Shown here: positions 1 to 7,155 of the stretch, piece by piece
How positions within the stretch are numbered: position 1 is the stretch's first letter
Layout: each line of letters opens with the position of its first letter
Source of the DNA: Verrucomicrobia bacterium 12-59-8
GTDB lineage: Bacteria; Verrucomicrobiota; Verrucomicrobiae; Verrucomicrobiales; Verrucomicrobiaceae
NCBI GenBank assembly: GCA_002279765.1
Contig: NCCR01000068.1
Coordinates: 1-18,893, forward strand
Direction of reading: 5' to 3'
Length of the DNA stretch: 18,893 nucleotides
Notes under the pieces: model-generated
What the model was told of the DNA's origin: nothing
The model's database searches: none
The model's input: the letters and a program-made list of their open reading frames with translations, nothing else
Program-made: the position numbers and the translations under genes

Positions 1-96
1 GCAGCCCTTGAGGAAGAAGCCGGGGGCCTCCTGGGGGACGTCGGTGAAGAATTCCTTTTCCTTCTTGTCTGCAGCGCTGGTTTGGATGTCGGCCAT
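1..96 (-). CDS. LsrF-like class I aldolase/thiolase, N-terminal fragment
   Basis: Only the first 32 codons are inside the window; the gene runs off the left edge. Reading leftward from the ATG at 94-96 gives a charged N-terminus followed by FFTDVPQEAPGFFLKGC. This matches the start of LsrF-type proteins (E. coli LsrF begins MADL..., then F-x-T-D-x-P-Q, a short gap and F-x-LKGC). LsrF is 3-hydroxy-5-phosphonooxypentane-2,4-dione thiolase, a class I aldolase-fold enzyme that acts at the end of autoinducer-2 breakdown; many relatives outside Enterobacteria are simply annotated as class I fructose-bisphosphate aldolases. The catalytic lysine and barrel lie outside the window, so substrate cannot be judged. 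The gene diverges from ilvE, with a 113-bp spacer that must hold both promoters. The assignment rests on recalled similarity over a short stretch. Confidence 0.6.
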   Translation of the reverse strand, partial: MADIQTSAADKKEKEFFTDVPQEAPGFFLKGC

Positions 97-209
97 GGTG
101 TTTCGGGGGTGCGGGTTAAACGGGCGCGCAGGATGAGCGTGAATCGGCCCGGTGCAAGCACATTGCCAGCGCTTGCAAAACCCTCCTGCCTGTGGTTTCT
201 ACGCACCCC

Positions 210-1097
210 ATGTCCGCGAATCTACTCATTTACCTTGATGGCAAGCTCGTTCCCGAATCCGAGGCGAAGATCTCCGTCTTCGACCACGGCCTGCTGTATG
301 GTGATGGCGTATTCGAAGGCATCCGCGTTTACAATGGCCGCGTGTTCCGCCTGACGGAGCATCTGCACCGCCTCTACGACTGCGCGAAGGCGATCTGCCT
401 GACGGTGCCGATCTCGTTTGAAGAGATGGAAAAAGCCACGCTGGACACGGTGGCGGCGAACAACCTGCGCGACGGCTACATCCGCCTGGTGATCACACGC
501 GGCGTGGGCTCGCTCGGATTAAACCCCTACCAGTGCCCGAAGGCGAGTGTGTTCATCATCGCCAGCAGCATCACGCTGTATCCGGCGGAGCGTTATGAGA
601 AGGGGCTGGAGCTGATCACCTGCGGCACGCGGCGTCCGAACTCGGCGGCGCTGAGCCCGCAGGTCAAGAGCCTGAACTACCTCAACAACATCATGGCCAA
701 GATCGAGTGTCTGCAGGCCGGGTGTGACGAGGGTATTATGCTCAACGACCAGGGCTTTGTCTCCGAATGCACGGGCGACAACGTTTTCATCGTGAAGAAC
801 GGCAAGGTCACCACGCCGCCGATCTCCTCGGGAGCTCTCGATGGCATCACCCGCCGTGCGGTCATGGAAATCCTGGCGGAGATGGGGCAGCCCTGCACCG
901 AGGCTGTCATGACGCGCTATGACATTTACACCGCTGACGAATGCTTCCTGACAGGAACCGCCGCTGAAGTCATCCCGGCCGTGAAGTATGACCAGCGCCC
1001 CATTGGTGATGGGATGCCCGGCAAGCTCACGCAGGAGCTCACAAAGCGCTTCAAGACACTGGCCAACAGCACAGGCACACCGGTGACGTATGCGTGA
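210..1097 (+). CDS. ilvE: Branched-chain amino acid aminotransferase (class IV PLP enzyme)
   Basis: A 295-residue PLP-dependent aminotransferase of fold type IV, which interconverts leucine, isoleucine and valine with their 2-oxo acids using glutamate/2-oxoglutarate. The N-terminus shows the family opening (IYLDGKLVP, then FDHGLLYGDGVFEGIR at about 28-43). The PLP-binding lysine is K153 in SPQVKSLNYLNN, followed by the conserved EC-T-x-DNVF segment and the SSGALDGITRRAV phosphate-binding stretch. Length fits the family. I chose the ATG at 210; a GTG at 192 in the same frame would add six residues, and neither has a clear ribosome binding site. D-amino acid aminotransferase and aminodeoxychorismate lyase share the fold, but the motif wording and length favour IlvE. 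The gene is followed after 46 bp by the L,D-transpeptidase gene on the same strand, with no evident functional link. Confidence 0.9.
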   Translation: MSANLLIYLDGKLVPESEAKISVFDHGLLYGDGVFEGIRVYNGRVFRLTEHLHRLYDCAKAICLTVPISFEEMEKATLDTVAANNLRDGYIRLVITRGVGSLGLNPYQCPKASVFIIASSITLYPAERYEKGLELITCGTRRPNSAALSPQVKSLNYLNNIMAKIECLQAGCDEGIMLNDQGFVSECTGDNVFIVKNGKVTTPPISSGALDGITRRAVMEILAEMGQPCTEAVMTRYDIYTADECFLTGTAAEVIPAVKYDQRPIGDGMPGKLTQELTKRFKTLANSTGTPVTYA

Positions 1098-1143
1098 TGC
1101 GGAACCGGCGGTGCCAAATTTTGATTGGAAAATGGCCCGCTAG

Positions 1144-1962
1144 ATGCAAGTTTCCCTTGGCATGAATTCAATGAGTCCATTCGCCCGCTGTTGCAAAGTG
1201 CTGCTGGTTTTGGGCTGGTCCCTGGCCGGCATCAGTTGCTCAAGCCCGAAACCGGTGGCGGAGAATCCGCTGAGCAGCCGTGCCTGGTGGAAGGGCGACG
1301 GCGTGGTGGGCAAGCCGAAGATCGTCATCAATCTGAGCACGCAGCGGGTGCAATACTATAAGGGCGTGGAGCTGGTGGGGGTCTCGCCGATCTCGTCGGG
1401 GCGTGAGAGCACCGGCACGGTGACGGGCTCGTATCGCATTCTGGACAAGGACATTGATCATCGTTCCTCGCTCTTCGGTGCCTACGTGAACAAAGAAGGC
1501 AACGTGGTGCAGGGGGATGTGGACACCCGCACGGACCGTGCGCCGCCGGGCGCGACGTATGTGGGGGCCAACATGCGGTACTTCATGCGCATCGTCGGCG
1601 GCATCGGCATGCATGAGGGGTATCTGCCGGGGTATCCGGCCTCGCATGGCTGCATCCGGCTGCCTACCAAAATGGCCGCTATTTTCTTCAAGGAGACACC
1701 GCCGGGAACGCCGGTCGAAATCATTGGCGAAAGCTCGCTGGCAGCCACGGAGTCGGAAATTCCGATCGGGGCGGATACGATCATGGATGTGGCCTCGGCG
1801 GAGTCCAAGCGTGGAGCCAAGCTAGGGGCGGAAGCAGAGACGAAGCTCGGAGGCAAGCCTCAAACGACTGTGCGCCGAGCCATCGTGGACGTTTCCAAGC
1901 CTTCGTGGTTTGGCTGGTCGCGGAGACCGCCGCGTGGGAGCACGATTTATTTGAGCCAGTAG
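1144..1962 (+). CDS. L,D-transpeptidase (YkuD domain) lipoprotein
   Basis: A 272-residue envelope protein with a YkuD catalytic domain. Such enzymes form 3-3 peptidoglycan crosslinks or attach proteins to peptidoglycan, using an active-site cysteine on the meso-diaminopimelate residue of a donor stem peptide. The active site is visible as SHGCIRLP with H168, G169, C170 and R172, plus the upstream family histidine H157 in GIGMHEG. The N-terminus has a basic/hydrophobic signal followed by LAGISC, an acceptable lipobox, so the mature protein probably begins at C32 and is anchored to a membrane. ATGs at 1162 and 1171 are alternative starts, and the one at 1162 would give a more typical signal length. 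The domain begins near residue 57 with KIVINLSTQRVQYYKG and ends near 195. The C-terminal 75 residues are low-complexity and probably a linker or wall-contacting tail. Which crosslink it makes cannot be told. Confidence 0.88.
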   Translation: MQVSLGMNSMSPFARCCKVLLVLGWSLAGISCSSPKPVAENPLSSRAWWKGDGVVGKPKIVINLSTQRVQYYKGVELVGVSPISSGRESTGTVTGSYRILDKDIDHRSSLFGAYVNKEGNVVQGDVDTRTDRAPPGATYVGANMRYFMRIVGGIGMHEGYLPGYPASHGCIRLPTKMAAIFFKETPPGTPVEIIGESSLAATESEIPIGADTIMDVASAESKRGAKLGAEAETKLGGKPQTTVRRAIVDVSKPSWFGWSRRPPRGSTIYLSQ

Positions 1963-2572
1963 GCGCAGGTCTCTGGTGACGCGGCAGGGGACGATAAAGC
2001 CACTGCTGCGGACCGCTTGCTCAGGCGCGAAGGTGTGCCTTGAGCCATGACCCAGCCGAGGAGGTTGGGAGTGGAGCTGTGGAATGCAACAGCCATGGGC
2101 CATTTCACTGTGCCCAGCTGGAGGCGTACACCGGGTGTCTGACGGCGTGGAGAAGCGTGCATCGCAGCTTTTTCGTCTGCGGTCATTCAGTAGGCGGGTG
2201 GAAATGGAAGTTTGAGGTTTACTGGAATATTGGGGTGTATATAAGATATTTTGCTAGATAGATTACAAACTAAAAAACAGTTTGCTATCGACATTGTCGT
2301 ACAAATTATCACAATGCAGACCAATAAATCGAGTAAATGAATGATCGGCTATGCTTATGCTGATCAGGAATTTTGCTTTTTTAGAGCGGCGAAGGTGTCG
2401 CCTTCAATCCAACATGATCATCCCGAGTACATGACTGCCAACCACCACCACGGGGAGCATGCGGCAAAAGGCCAAGCCTTTGGCGTGGTGGCGGCGGCAA
2501 ACCGGAAAAGCGATTTTTAGCGTATTCAGGCGCTGATTAAACAAGGCAACAGAACAACCGAGAAGCAACCAT
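1963..2572. other. 610-bp intergenic region with AT-rich right half
   Basis: No gene is confidently supported. The left part (to about 2200) has ordinary GC-rich composition. On the minus strand it holds a 79-codon open frame (1947-2186) that overlaps the end of the L,D-transpeptidase gene and that I could not recognise; it may be chance or a small unknown gene. From about 2205 to 2400 the sequence becomes clearly AT-rich, with A-runs and TATATAAG-like words around 2238-2247, unlike anything else in the window. It contains small palindromes (CGACATTGTCG at 2289-2299; AAACT/AGTTT arms at 2267-2283) and a 5-bp GGCGA/TCGCC hairpin near 2388-2402. This is the natural place for the promoter and operator of the metalloprotease gene downstream, but no clean -35/-10 pair stands out. 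Confidence 0.5.
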
Positions 2573-3751
2573 ATGAACAATTCAATCCCATGCTCGATTA
2601 AAACATTGACGCCAGATGTCCAGGTAGCTGCGGCAACCAAGGCTATCGAGATCAATCCTGCCAACGCGCCGGCTGCACAGATGCTCCAAGCATTTGCACC
2701 GGGGGTCGTTTTACCACCCGAACATCTGGCCGTCCTCACGTCAAAATACTGGGGGGCTGGCGGCGTGCGGCTGACGGTCGGATTTATGGACAATCCTGCA
2801 GCCGATCTGAAGGCGCGCATCTTGTCTCATATGAATGCCTGGAATGCCACGGCCAATGTTACCTTTGTAGAGTCTTCAGTAAATCCACAGGTGCGGATAG
2901 CCCGGGAAAACACTGGCTACTGGTCATATTTGGGAACCGATGTTCTTCAAATTCCGGCCGGGCAGGCCACCCTGAACCTCCAGGGATTTACCATGCAGAC
3001 TGCTGACTCTGAGTTTCACCGGGTGGTCCGCCATGAGACCGGGCACACACTCGGATTTCCGCATGAACATATGCGTTCGGAGATCGTCAACCGCATTGAC
3101 CGCGAGAAGGCGATCGCCCTTTTCATGGCGTCGCAGGGGTGGTCACGAGATCAAGTGATTGCCCAGGTTCTCACGCCGATTGCCAACTCCGCGCTGACGG
3201 CTACTGCCCATGCGGACATTGACTCCATCATGTGCTACTGGCTTCCCGCTTCGATCATGGCGGATGGCATTGCCGTGAATGGCGGGCTGGACATTGATCC
3301 ACAAGATGCGCAGTTCGCGGCATCCATTTATCCGAAGCCTGGAGTGCGGCTGAATCTGCTGGTTCATCTCCAGGACATTGGAGACGTGGTTGTGCATGAA
3401 AATCAGTTCGGAGGAACTCGCGGACAGTCCCGGCGTCTGGAAGGATTTCAAATTGACTTTCCGACAGCCATCCCAGGGCTTGGCTGCCGCTACATGGCGC
3501 ACCTGCAAGACATTGGGGATGTGCCTTGGGTTGCCGCCGGACACTTTGTCGGGACGCGTGGCCAATCGCGGAGGCTGGAAGGTTTCGCGATTGAGCTGAC
3601 GGGAACTGCGGCAGCCAACTACAATGTGTACTACATGGCGCACTTGCAGGATATTGGCGACACCCAGATTTACACCAACGGGCAGTTCTGTGGAACGCGT
3701 GGACAGTCACGAAGAGTCGAGGGAATGCTCGTGCGAATTGAGCATAAATAA
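2573..3751 (+). CDS. Astacin-like (M12A) metalloprotease with three C-terminal ChW-like repeats
   Basis: A 392-residue zinc metalloprotease. The signature is HETGHTLGFPHEH: H154, H158 and H164 are the predicted zinc ligands and E155 the general base, with E165 completing the astacin HExxHxxGxxHE pattern. The Met-turn is SIMCY (218-222), with the expected Met and Tyr. Three repeats of about 38 residues follow, beginning near 262, 307 and 354, each reading roughly HLQDIGD...G-x-x-x-GTRGQSRRLEG. They resemble clostridial hydrophobic (ChW) repeats (H-x-Q-N-I-G-W ... G-T-x-G-Q-S-x-R-I-E), which are surface or wall modules, except that the name-giving Trp is Asp. An in-frame stop at 2534-2536 blocks any longer N-terminus, and the N-terminus (MNNSIPCSIK...) is not a signal peptide, so export would need another route. 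Composition is less GC-rich than its neighbours. The substrate is unknown. Confidence 0.85.
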   Translation: MNNSIPCSIKTLTPDVQVAAATKAIEINPANAPAAQMLQAFAPGVVLPPEHLAVLTSKYWGAGGVRLTVGFMDNPAADLKARILSHMNAWNATANVTFVESSVNPQVRIARENTGYWSYLGTDVLQIPAGQATLNLQGFTMQTADSEFHRVVRHETGHTLGFPHEHMRSEIVNRIDREKAIALFMASQGWSRDQVIAQVLTPIANSALTATAHADIDSIMCYWLPASIMADGIAVNGGLDIDPQDAQFAASIYPKPGVRLNLLVHLQDIGDVVVHENQFGGTRGQSRRLEGFQIDFPTAIPGLGCRYMAHLQDIGDVPWVAAGHFVGTRGQSRRLEGFAIELTGTAAANYNVYYMAHLQDIGDTQIYTNGQFCGTRGQSRRVEGMLVRIEHK

Positions 3752-3791
3752 AGGTAACGCCTTGATCCGGCACTTGGGAGACGCTGAACAG

Positions 3792-3821
3792 CAACCACGA
3801 GCACGCTGATGCTCGTGGTTG
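3792..3821. terminator. Strong hairpin between convergent genes
   Basis: A perfect 12-bp stem (arms 3792-3803 and 3810-3821, built on CAACCACGAGCA) with a 6-nt loop lies about 40 bp after the metalloprotease stop and 97 bp beyond the antiporter stop. No T-run follows on either strand, so it is not a textbook rho-independent terminator. Its place between convergent genes makes bidirectional termination or transcript-end protection the likeliest role. Confidence 0.6.
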
Positions 3822-3917
3822 ATTCGGAGCCATGCACCGCAGACGCCCCTGCCACAGGTGGGGGCTGGCTGTCTTTGTGGTTCTGTTCAGCGTTTTTCCA
3901 GAGCTTGCAATCAGGCA

Positions 3918-5243
3918 CTAGTGGGAACCTTTCATCATGATCCAGCCGACGACGATGAGGATGGGCAGGAGGATGGGGATGGAAAAGCGGATCATGTAGG
4001 CCAGGAAGGAGGGCGCGTGGACCTTGGCCTTGTCGGCGATGGACTTGACCATGAAGTTGGGGCCGTTGCCGATGTAGCTGCCAGCACCGAAGAAGACGGC
4101 ACCGAGGGAGATGGCGATGAGGTGCGGGGCGTGCTCGGCGGCGAACTTCATCACGTCGGCAGGGGAATCGACAGAGAGATGCTGCTGGCCCATGGAGGCA
4201 GCGAGGAAGGAGAGGTAGGTGGGAGCGTTGTCCAGGAAGGCGGAGAGTGCGCCGGTGGTGAAGTAATACTGCATGGGCGAGCTGATGTCCACGCCCTGCC
4301 CGCTTTGCAGGATCTGCAGCGCCGGGATCATGGTCAGGAAGATGCCGACGAAGAGATAGCCGACCTCCTTGACTGGATGGAAGTTGAAGTCGTTGGCCTC
4401 ATGCACGGCGGGCTTGGTGGTGTAGTAGGAGGCCACGGCGGCGGCAAACATGACCAGGGCGGGGATGGAGAAGACGCCGAGGAGGGTGGTCTCCTGCACG
4501 CTCTTGGGCAGGAACACGGCACCGAGTACCACGCCGAGCCAGAGGATGTTGATGAGGCCGGCGAAGTGCCAGTGCTCATGAGCGGTTTCCTTGTCACGAA
4601 TGTCCTTGGGAATGCGGGAGAAATTGCGTGTGTCGAAGATGAAAAAGACGATGAGCAGGAGGGTGACGGCGAGCGCCCAGGCCTGCCAGCAGTGCTGCAG
4701 CACCCAGAAGAAGGAGACGCCGCGCAGGAAGCCGAGGAAGAGCGGCGGATCGCCGATGGGGGTGAGGCAGCCACCAACGTTGCTGATGATGAAGATGAAG
4801 AAGACGATGTGGAAGTTCGTGATGCGGAACTTGTTCATCTTGATCCACGGCCGGATGAGCAGCATGGAGGCTCCAGTGGTGCCGATGAAATTGGCCAGCA
4901 CGGCGCCGATGAGGAGGTAGAGGGTGTTGACGAACGGGGTGGCCTCTCCTTTGACGCGGATGTTGATGCCGCCGGAGATGACGTAGAGGGAGCCCACCAG
5001 TGCCATGAAGCTGACGTACTCATGCGCGGCGTGGTGCAGCGGGTGCCAGTCGTGCTGCACAAAGGCGTAATACGCGGTGGTGACCAGACCCAACCCCACG
5101 GCGACCTTGGGGTAATGGTGCTCCCAGAAATGCGCGGCAAACAGCGGCATCAGGGCGATGCAAAGGAGCAGAATGGCAAACGGGGCCAGCATGCCCACGG
5201 GGGGCAGTGCGGCGTGAGCTGGGGCGTTGGCGAGGATGAGCAT
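3918..5243 (-). CDS. NhaD-type Na+/H+ antiporter (CitMHS-like ion transporter)
   Basis: A 441-residue, strongly hydrophobic inner-membrane protein with about a dozen transmembrane segments. It carries hallmark motifs of the NhaD branch of the ion transporter superfamily: NFIGTTGASMLLIRP (118-132), NVGGCLTPIGDPPLFLG (155-171), FLDNAPTYLSF (336-346) and GAGSYIGNGPNFMVK (386-400). The paired GDPP and DNAPT re-entrant segments, with acidic and Asn residues, are where the transported cation is thought to bind. The expected role is proton-driven export of Na+ (or Li+) for salt and alkaline pH tolerance. The start is the ATG at 5243; an internal Met at residue 18 is possible. The gene appears monocistronic, facing the metalloprotease tail to tail. 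A citrate or other carboxylate transporter of the same superfamily is a less likely alternative. Confidence 0.85.
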   Translation of the reverse strand: MLILANAPAHAALPPVGMLAPFAILLLCIALMPLFAAHFWEHHYPKVAVGLGLVTTAYYAFVQHDWHPLHHAAHEYVSFMALVGSLYVISGGINIRVKGEATPFVNTLYLLIGAVLANFIGTTGASMLLIRPWIKMNKFRITNFHIVFFIFIISNVGGCLTPIGDPPLFLGFLRGVSFFWVLQHCWQAWALAVTLLLIVFFIFDTRNFSRIPKDIRDKETAHEHWHFAGLINILWLGVVLGAVFLPKSVQETTLLGVFSIPALVMFAAAVASYYTTKPAVHEANDFNFHPVKEVGYLFVGIFLTMIPALQILQSGQGVDISSPMQYYFTTGALSAFLDNAPTYLSFLAASMGQQHLSVDSPADVMKFAAEHAPHLIAISLGAVFFGAGSYIGNGPNFMVKSIADKAKVHAPSFLAYMIRFSIPILLPILIVVGWIMMKGSH

Positions 5244-5592
5244 GTGTGAGAGAGATGATGGGCGATTGGCCGGGCAAAAGGTGACCCCAAATGCAGATGC
5301 ATTGGCAGGTCCGTGGTGTCATTTCTCATAGCCCATAGCGTTCCAAGTTCAAACATATCCGCACAGCGGAAAGTGCGAGGGGACTGCTAAAGGCGTGGCC
5401 TAGAGGGCGATGCCGCTGCAGCCTGGCATCACGTTGATTGCCGACAGGTTTGGGAGCGGCGGAGAGCCAGGAGGTGGAGGTATCAGGTGATTCCTCTCCG
5501 GGCGTGAGATGGGCTGCCAGCCCGTCCGGTTTTGCGGAGGGTTTTCCAAGCCACAGGCTGGCAGCCTGTATCACGTTCGATGCAGGGCGCGC
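5244..5592. other. Intergenic region holding the repeat cluster
   Basis: This 349-bp gap upstream of the antiporter and downstream of the SLOG gene contains no convincing reading frame. Its right two thirds carry the palindromic and direct repeats listed separately (5418-5577). The left part (5244-5400) must contain the antiporter promoter, but I see no clear consensus elements. Confidence 0.5.
5418..5577. repeat. REP-like palindrome and direct-repeat cluster
   Basis: Two self-palindromic units occur: GGGCTGCCAGCCC (5511-5523) and ACAGGCTGGCAGCCTGT (5553-5569). They share the core GGCTG-N-CAGCC, so they can each fold alone or pair with each other around a 30-nt loop. The right unit continues into ATCACGTT, and a near copy of that junction lies 143 bp to the left: GCAGCCTGGCATCACGTT (5418-5435) against GCAGCCTGTATCACGTT (5561-5577). 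Short intergenic palindromes of this kind behave like REP elements in many genomes. Dispersal in this genome cannot be tested from one window. Confidence 0.6.
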
Positions 5593-6072
5593 TTACTCCG
5601 GACGGCGCTCCAGAATGCCTTTGGCTTTTTCGAGTTCGCCGGTGGCCCAGTCGCTGACGCCGGGTTCGTCGGTGTCGGAGGAGCCGGTGATGTGCATGCG
5701 GCGGACGTAGTACTTGTCCATGAAGGCCACGATCTTTTCTGAGACACCGAGGATGCCACGATGCACGTGGAGGACGGGCTTCTTCTGCTTTTTGGCGGAG
5801 CTGACGGCTTTCTGGGCGGTGCCGGCGGCTTTGGTGGCGAGGGTGAAGACGAGGGTGGCCTCTGCATCGCGCACGTTGGAGGTGACGGCTTCGAGCACGT
5901 TGTCGGTTTCGCCTTCCTTGAGCTTGTAGCGGGAGTCCAGCGGTTCCGCAGATCCGAGGATGCCTTTCGGGCACCAGCCGCCGTGCGGGCATTCGTGTTT
6001 TAGCGCCCATTCGAGTGCGGCGCGTTCGACGCCCATCTGAGCGCCGGTGATGATGACAAGTTTGAAAGCCAT
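5593..6072 (-). CDS. YpsA-related SLOG-family protein (putative molybdenum carrier family)
   Basis: A 159-residue cytoplasmic protein. The N-terminus reads VIITGAQMGVERAALEWA, then PHGGWCPKG and NVRDAEATLVFT. This is the order seen in the cpYpsA-related SLOG family, often labelled putative molybdenum carrier (pattern GGQTGVDRAAL...PHGGWCPKGR...NVRDSDGTLI). SLOG folds are Rossmann-like and bind nucleotides or nucleotide-derived ligands; the exact ligand of this subfamily is not established, and the carrier label is a structural inference in the literature. The start is the ATG at 6072, which places the first beta strand at the very N-terminus as in relatives; an in-frame GTG at 6114 would add 14 residues overlapping no known motif. 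It lies 51 bp downstream of the kinase-like gene on the same strand, so co-transcription is likely. Confidence 0.75.
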   Translation of the reverse strand: MAFKLVIITGAQMGVERAALEWALKHECPHGGWCPKGILGSAEPLDSRYKLKEGETDNVLEAVTSNVRDAEATLVFTLATKAAGTAQKAVSSAKKQKKPVLHVHRGILGVSEKIVAFMDKYYVRRMHITGSSDTDEPGVSDWATGELEKAKGILERRPE

Positions 6073-6123
6073 GGGAGGTTCAGAAGAAATCAGGACAGCG
6101 CCCGCAGCAAGCACGATCTCGCT

Positions 6124-7155
6124 TTATTCCAGATGACGCCCGAGCATGAGGTCGAGGTTGCGCTCGACGATTTCTCCCATGGATTTGCAGGTGTCAAAGA
6201 GATGGGTGCTGTGGTACTGGCCGAGTTCGGCGCGGAGCTGGACGACTTTTTCAAAGGGCTCGACAGCGTTGTTCTTCATGCAGTGAAGGAGGGCGGTGAT
6301 GCGCTGGCTTTCGGAGAGGTAGCGGCGGGAGATGAGGCTGCGCTCCTCCTCCTGGTACTGCTTCATGGTGGGGTAGTTGAGGCAGGCGGAGCAGAGCTGG
6401 ACGACGGGGTTGTTCTCCTTGAAGAACTGCGGGAGGTAGAGGCTTTTGCGGCCTTCGTAGCTCTGCTGGTCGAAGTCGATGGCGCGGACGCGGTACTGCA
6501 CCTCCTCAAAGTCGGGGGTCATGTCCACGACGTAGTTGTAGCTGCGCATGTCGCCGAGGAGGCGGATGAAGCAGCGCTCGCTGAATTTGACGAACTCCTT
6601 GGCGAGGCGGACGCCATTGAAGTCGGGGCGCTGGAGGTAGTCGCGGATGAAGGCGTCTCCGGGGATGCCGGCGATGTGCTCCTCCACGAGGGTGCCGCCA
6701 CGGTGCATGAGGTAGTTGATGCGGTTGGGGGAGAGGAGGTGCTCAAGCTCCAGGCCATAGACGCGGGAGGCGTCCGCTGTTTTTACGTAGAAGTGGTCGT
6801 AGTTGTCATTGTACTCGTTGACCACGCGGACGCGGAAGGGGCGGGAGTTGCCAAATTCGCAGTAGTCCACGCGCTCGACGAAGAGGTGCGGCACGGCCTG
6901 GAAGTCGCCGGTGCGGAGCTGGGAGTAGATGCTGGTGAGCTTGGGGTAGAGCTCCTTCTGGAGCTCGCGCGGGTAGAGGACGCTGCTCCAGTAGGTAGCG
7001 TTGCCCTCCTTGTCGAAGAGGGGGTAGCTTTCGGAGAAGTTGCGCAGTTCATCATACTGCGTGGGCAGCGAGTAGCAGCGCCCAAACTGATCGAGGTACT
7101 CGATCAGTTCATCGGTGACGGGAATGAAATTTTTGCGCCGGGTGATCTCGTTCAT
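6124..7155 (-). CDS. Uncharacterised protein with divergent kinase-like signature
   Basis: I do not recognise a named family for this 343-residue soluble protein. What can be seen resembles a protein-kinase or aminoglycoside-phosphotransferase-like core: FYVKTADASR (122-131) with a candidate nucleotide-contacting lysine K125; VEEHIAG (157-163) in the hinge position; LGDMRSYNYVVD (200-211) with D202 and N207 at the D-x4-N spacing of a catalytic loop; and RAIDFDQ (224-230) at the place of the metal-binding DFG Asp. The N-terminal 110 residues (with YSLPTQYDEL and YPRELQKELYPK) and the C-terminal 100 residues look alpha-helical and match nothing I know. There is no signal peptide or membrane segment. 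The start is the ATG at 7155; a TTG at 7185 would add ten residues. The kinase interpretation is inference from motif order and spacing. Confidence 0.6.
   Translation of the reverse strand: MNEITRRKNFIPVTDELIEYLDQFGRCYSLPTQYDELRNFSESYPLFDKEGNATYWSSVLYPRELQKELYPKLTSIYSQLRTGDFQAVPHLFVERVDYCEFGNSRPFRVRVVNEYNDNYDHFYVKTADASRVYGLELEHLLSPNRINYLMHRGGTLVEEHIAGIPGDAFIRDYLQRPDFNGVRLAKEFVKFSERCFIRLLGDMRSYNYVVDMTPDFEEVQYRVRAIDFDQQSYEGRKSLYLPQFFKENNPVVQLCSACLNYPTMKQYQEEERSLISRRYLSESQRITALLHCMKNNAVEPFEKVVQLRAELGQYHSTHLFDTCKSMGEIVERNLDLMLGRHLE

Noticed and set aside
1947..2186. 79-codon minus-strand frame after the L,D-transpeptidase
   Set aside because: Composition is not absurd, but there is no recognisable motif and it overlaps the end of a sound gene; kept only as a remark in the gap entry.
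3819..5249. 476-codon open frame on the plus strand
   Set aside because: It runs antisense through the NhaD gene, which has clear motifs. The translation is a Glu/Asp/Gly/His-rich artefact of GC-rich third positions.
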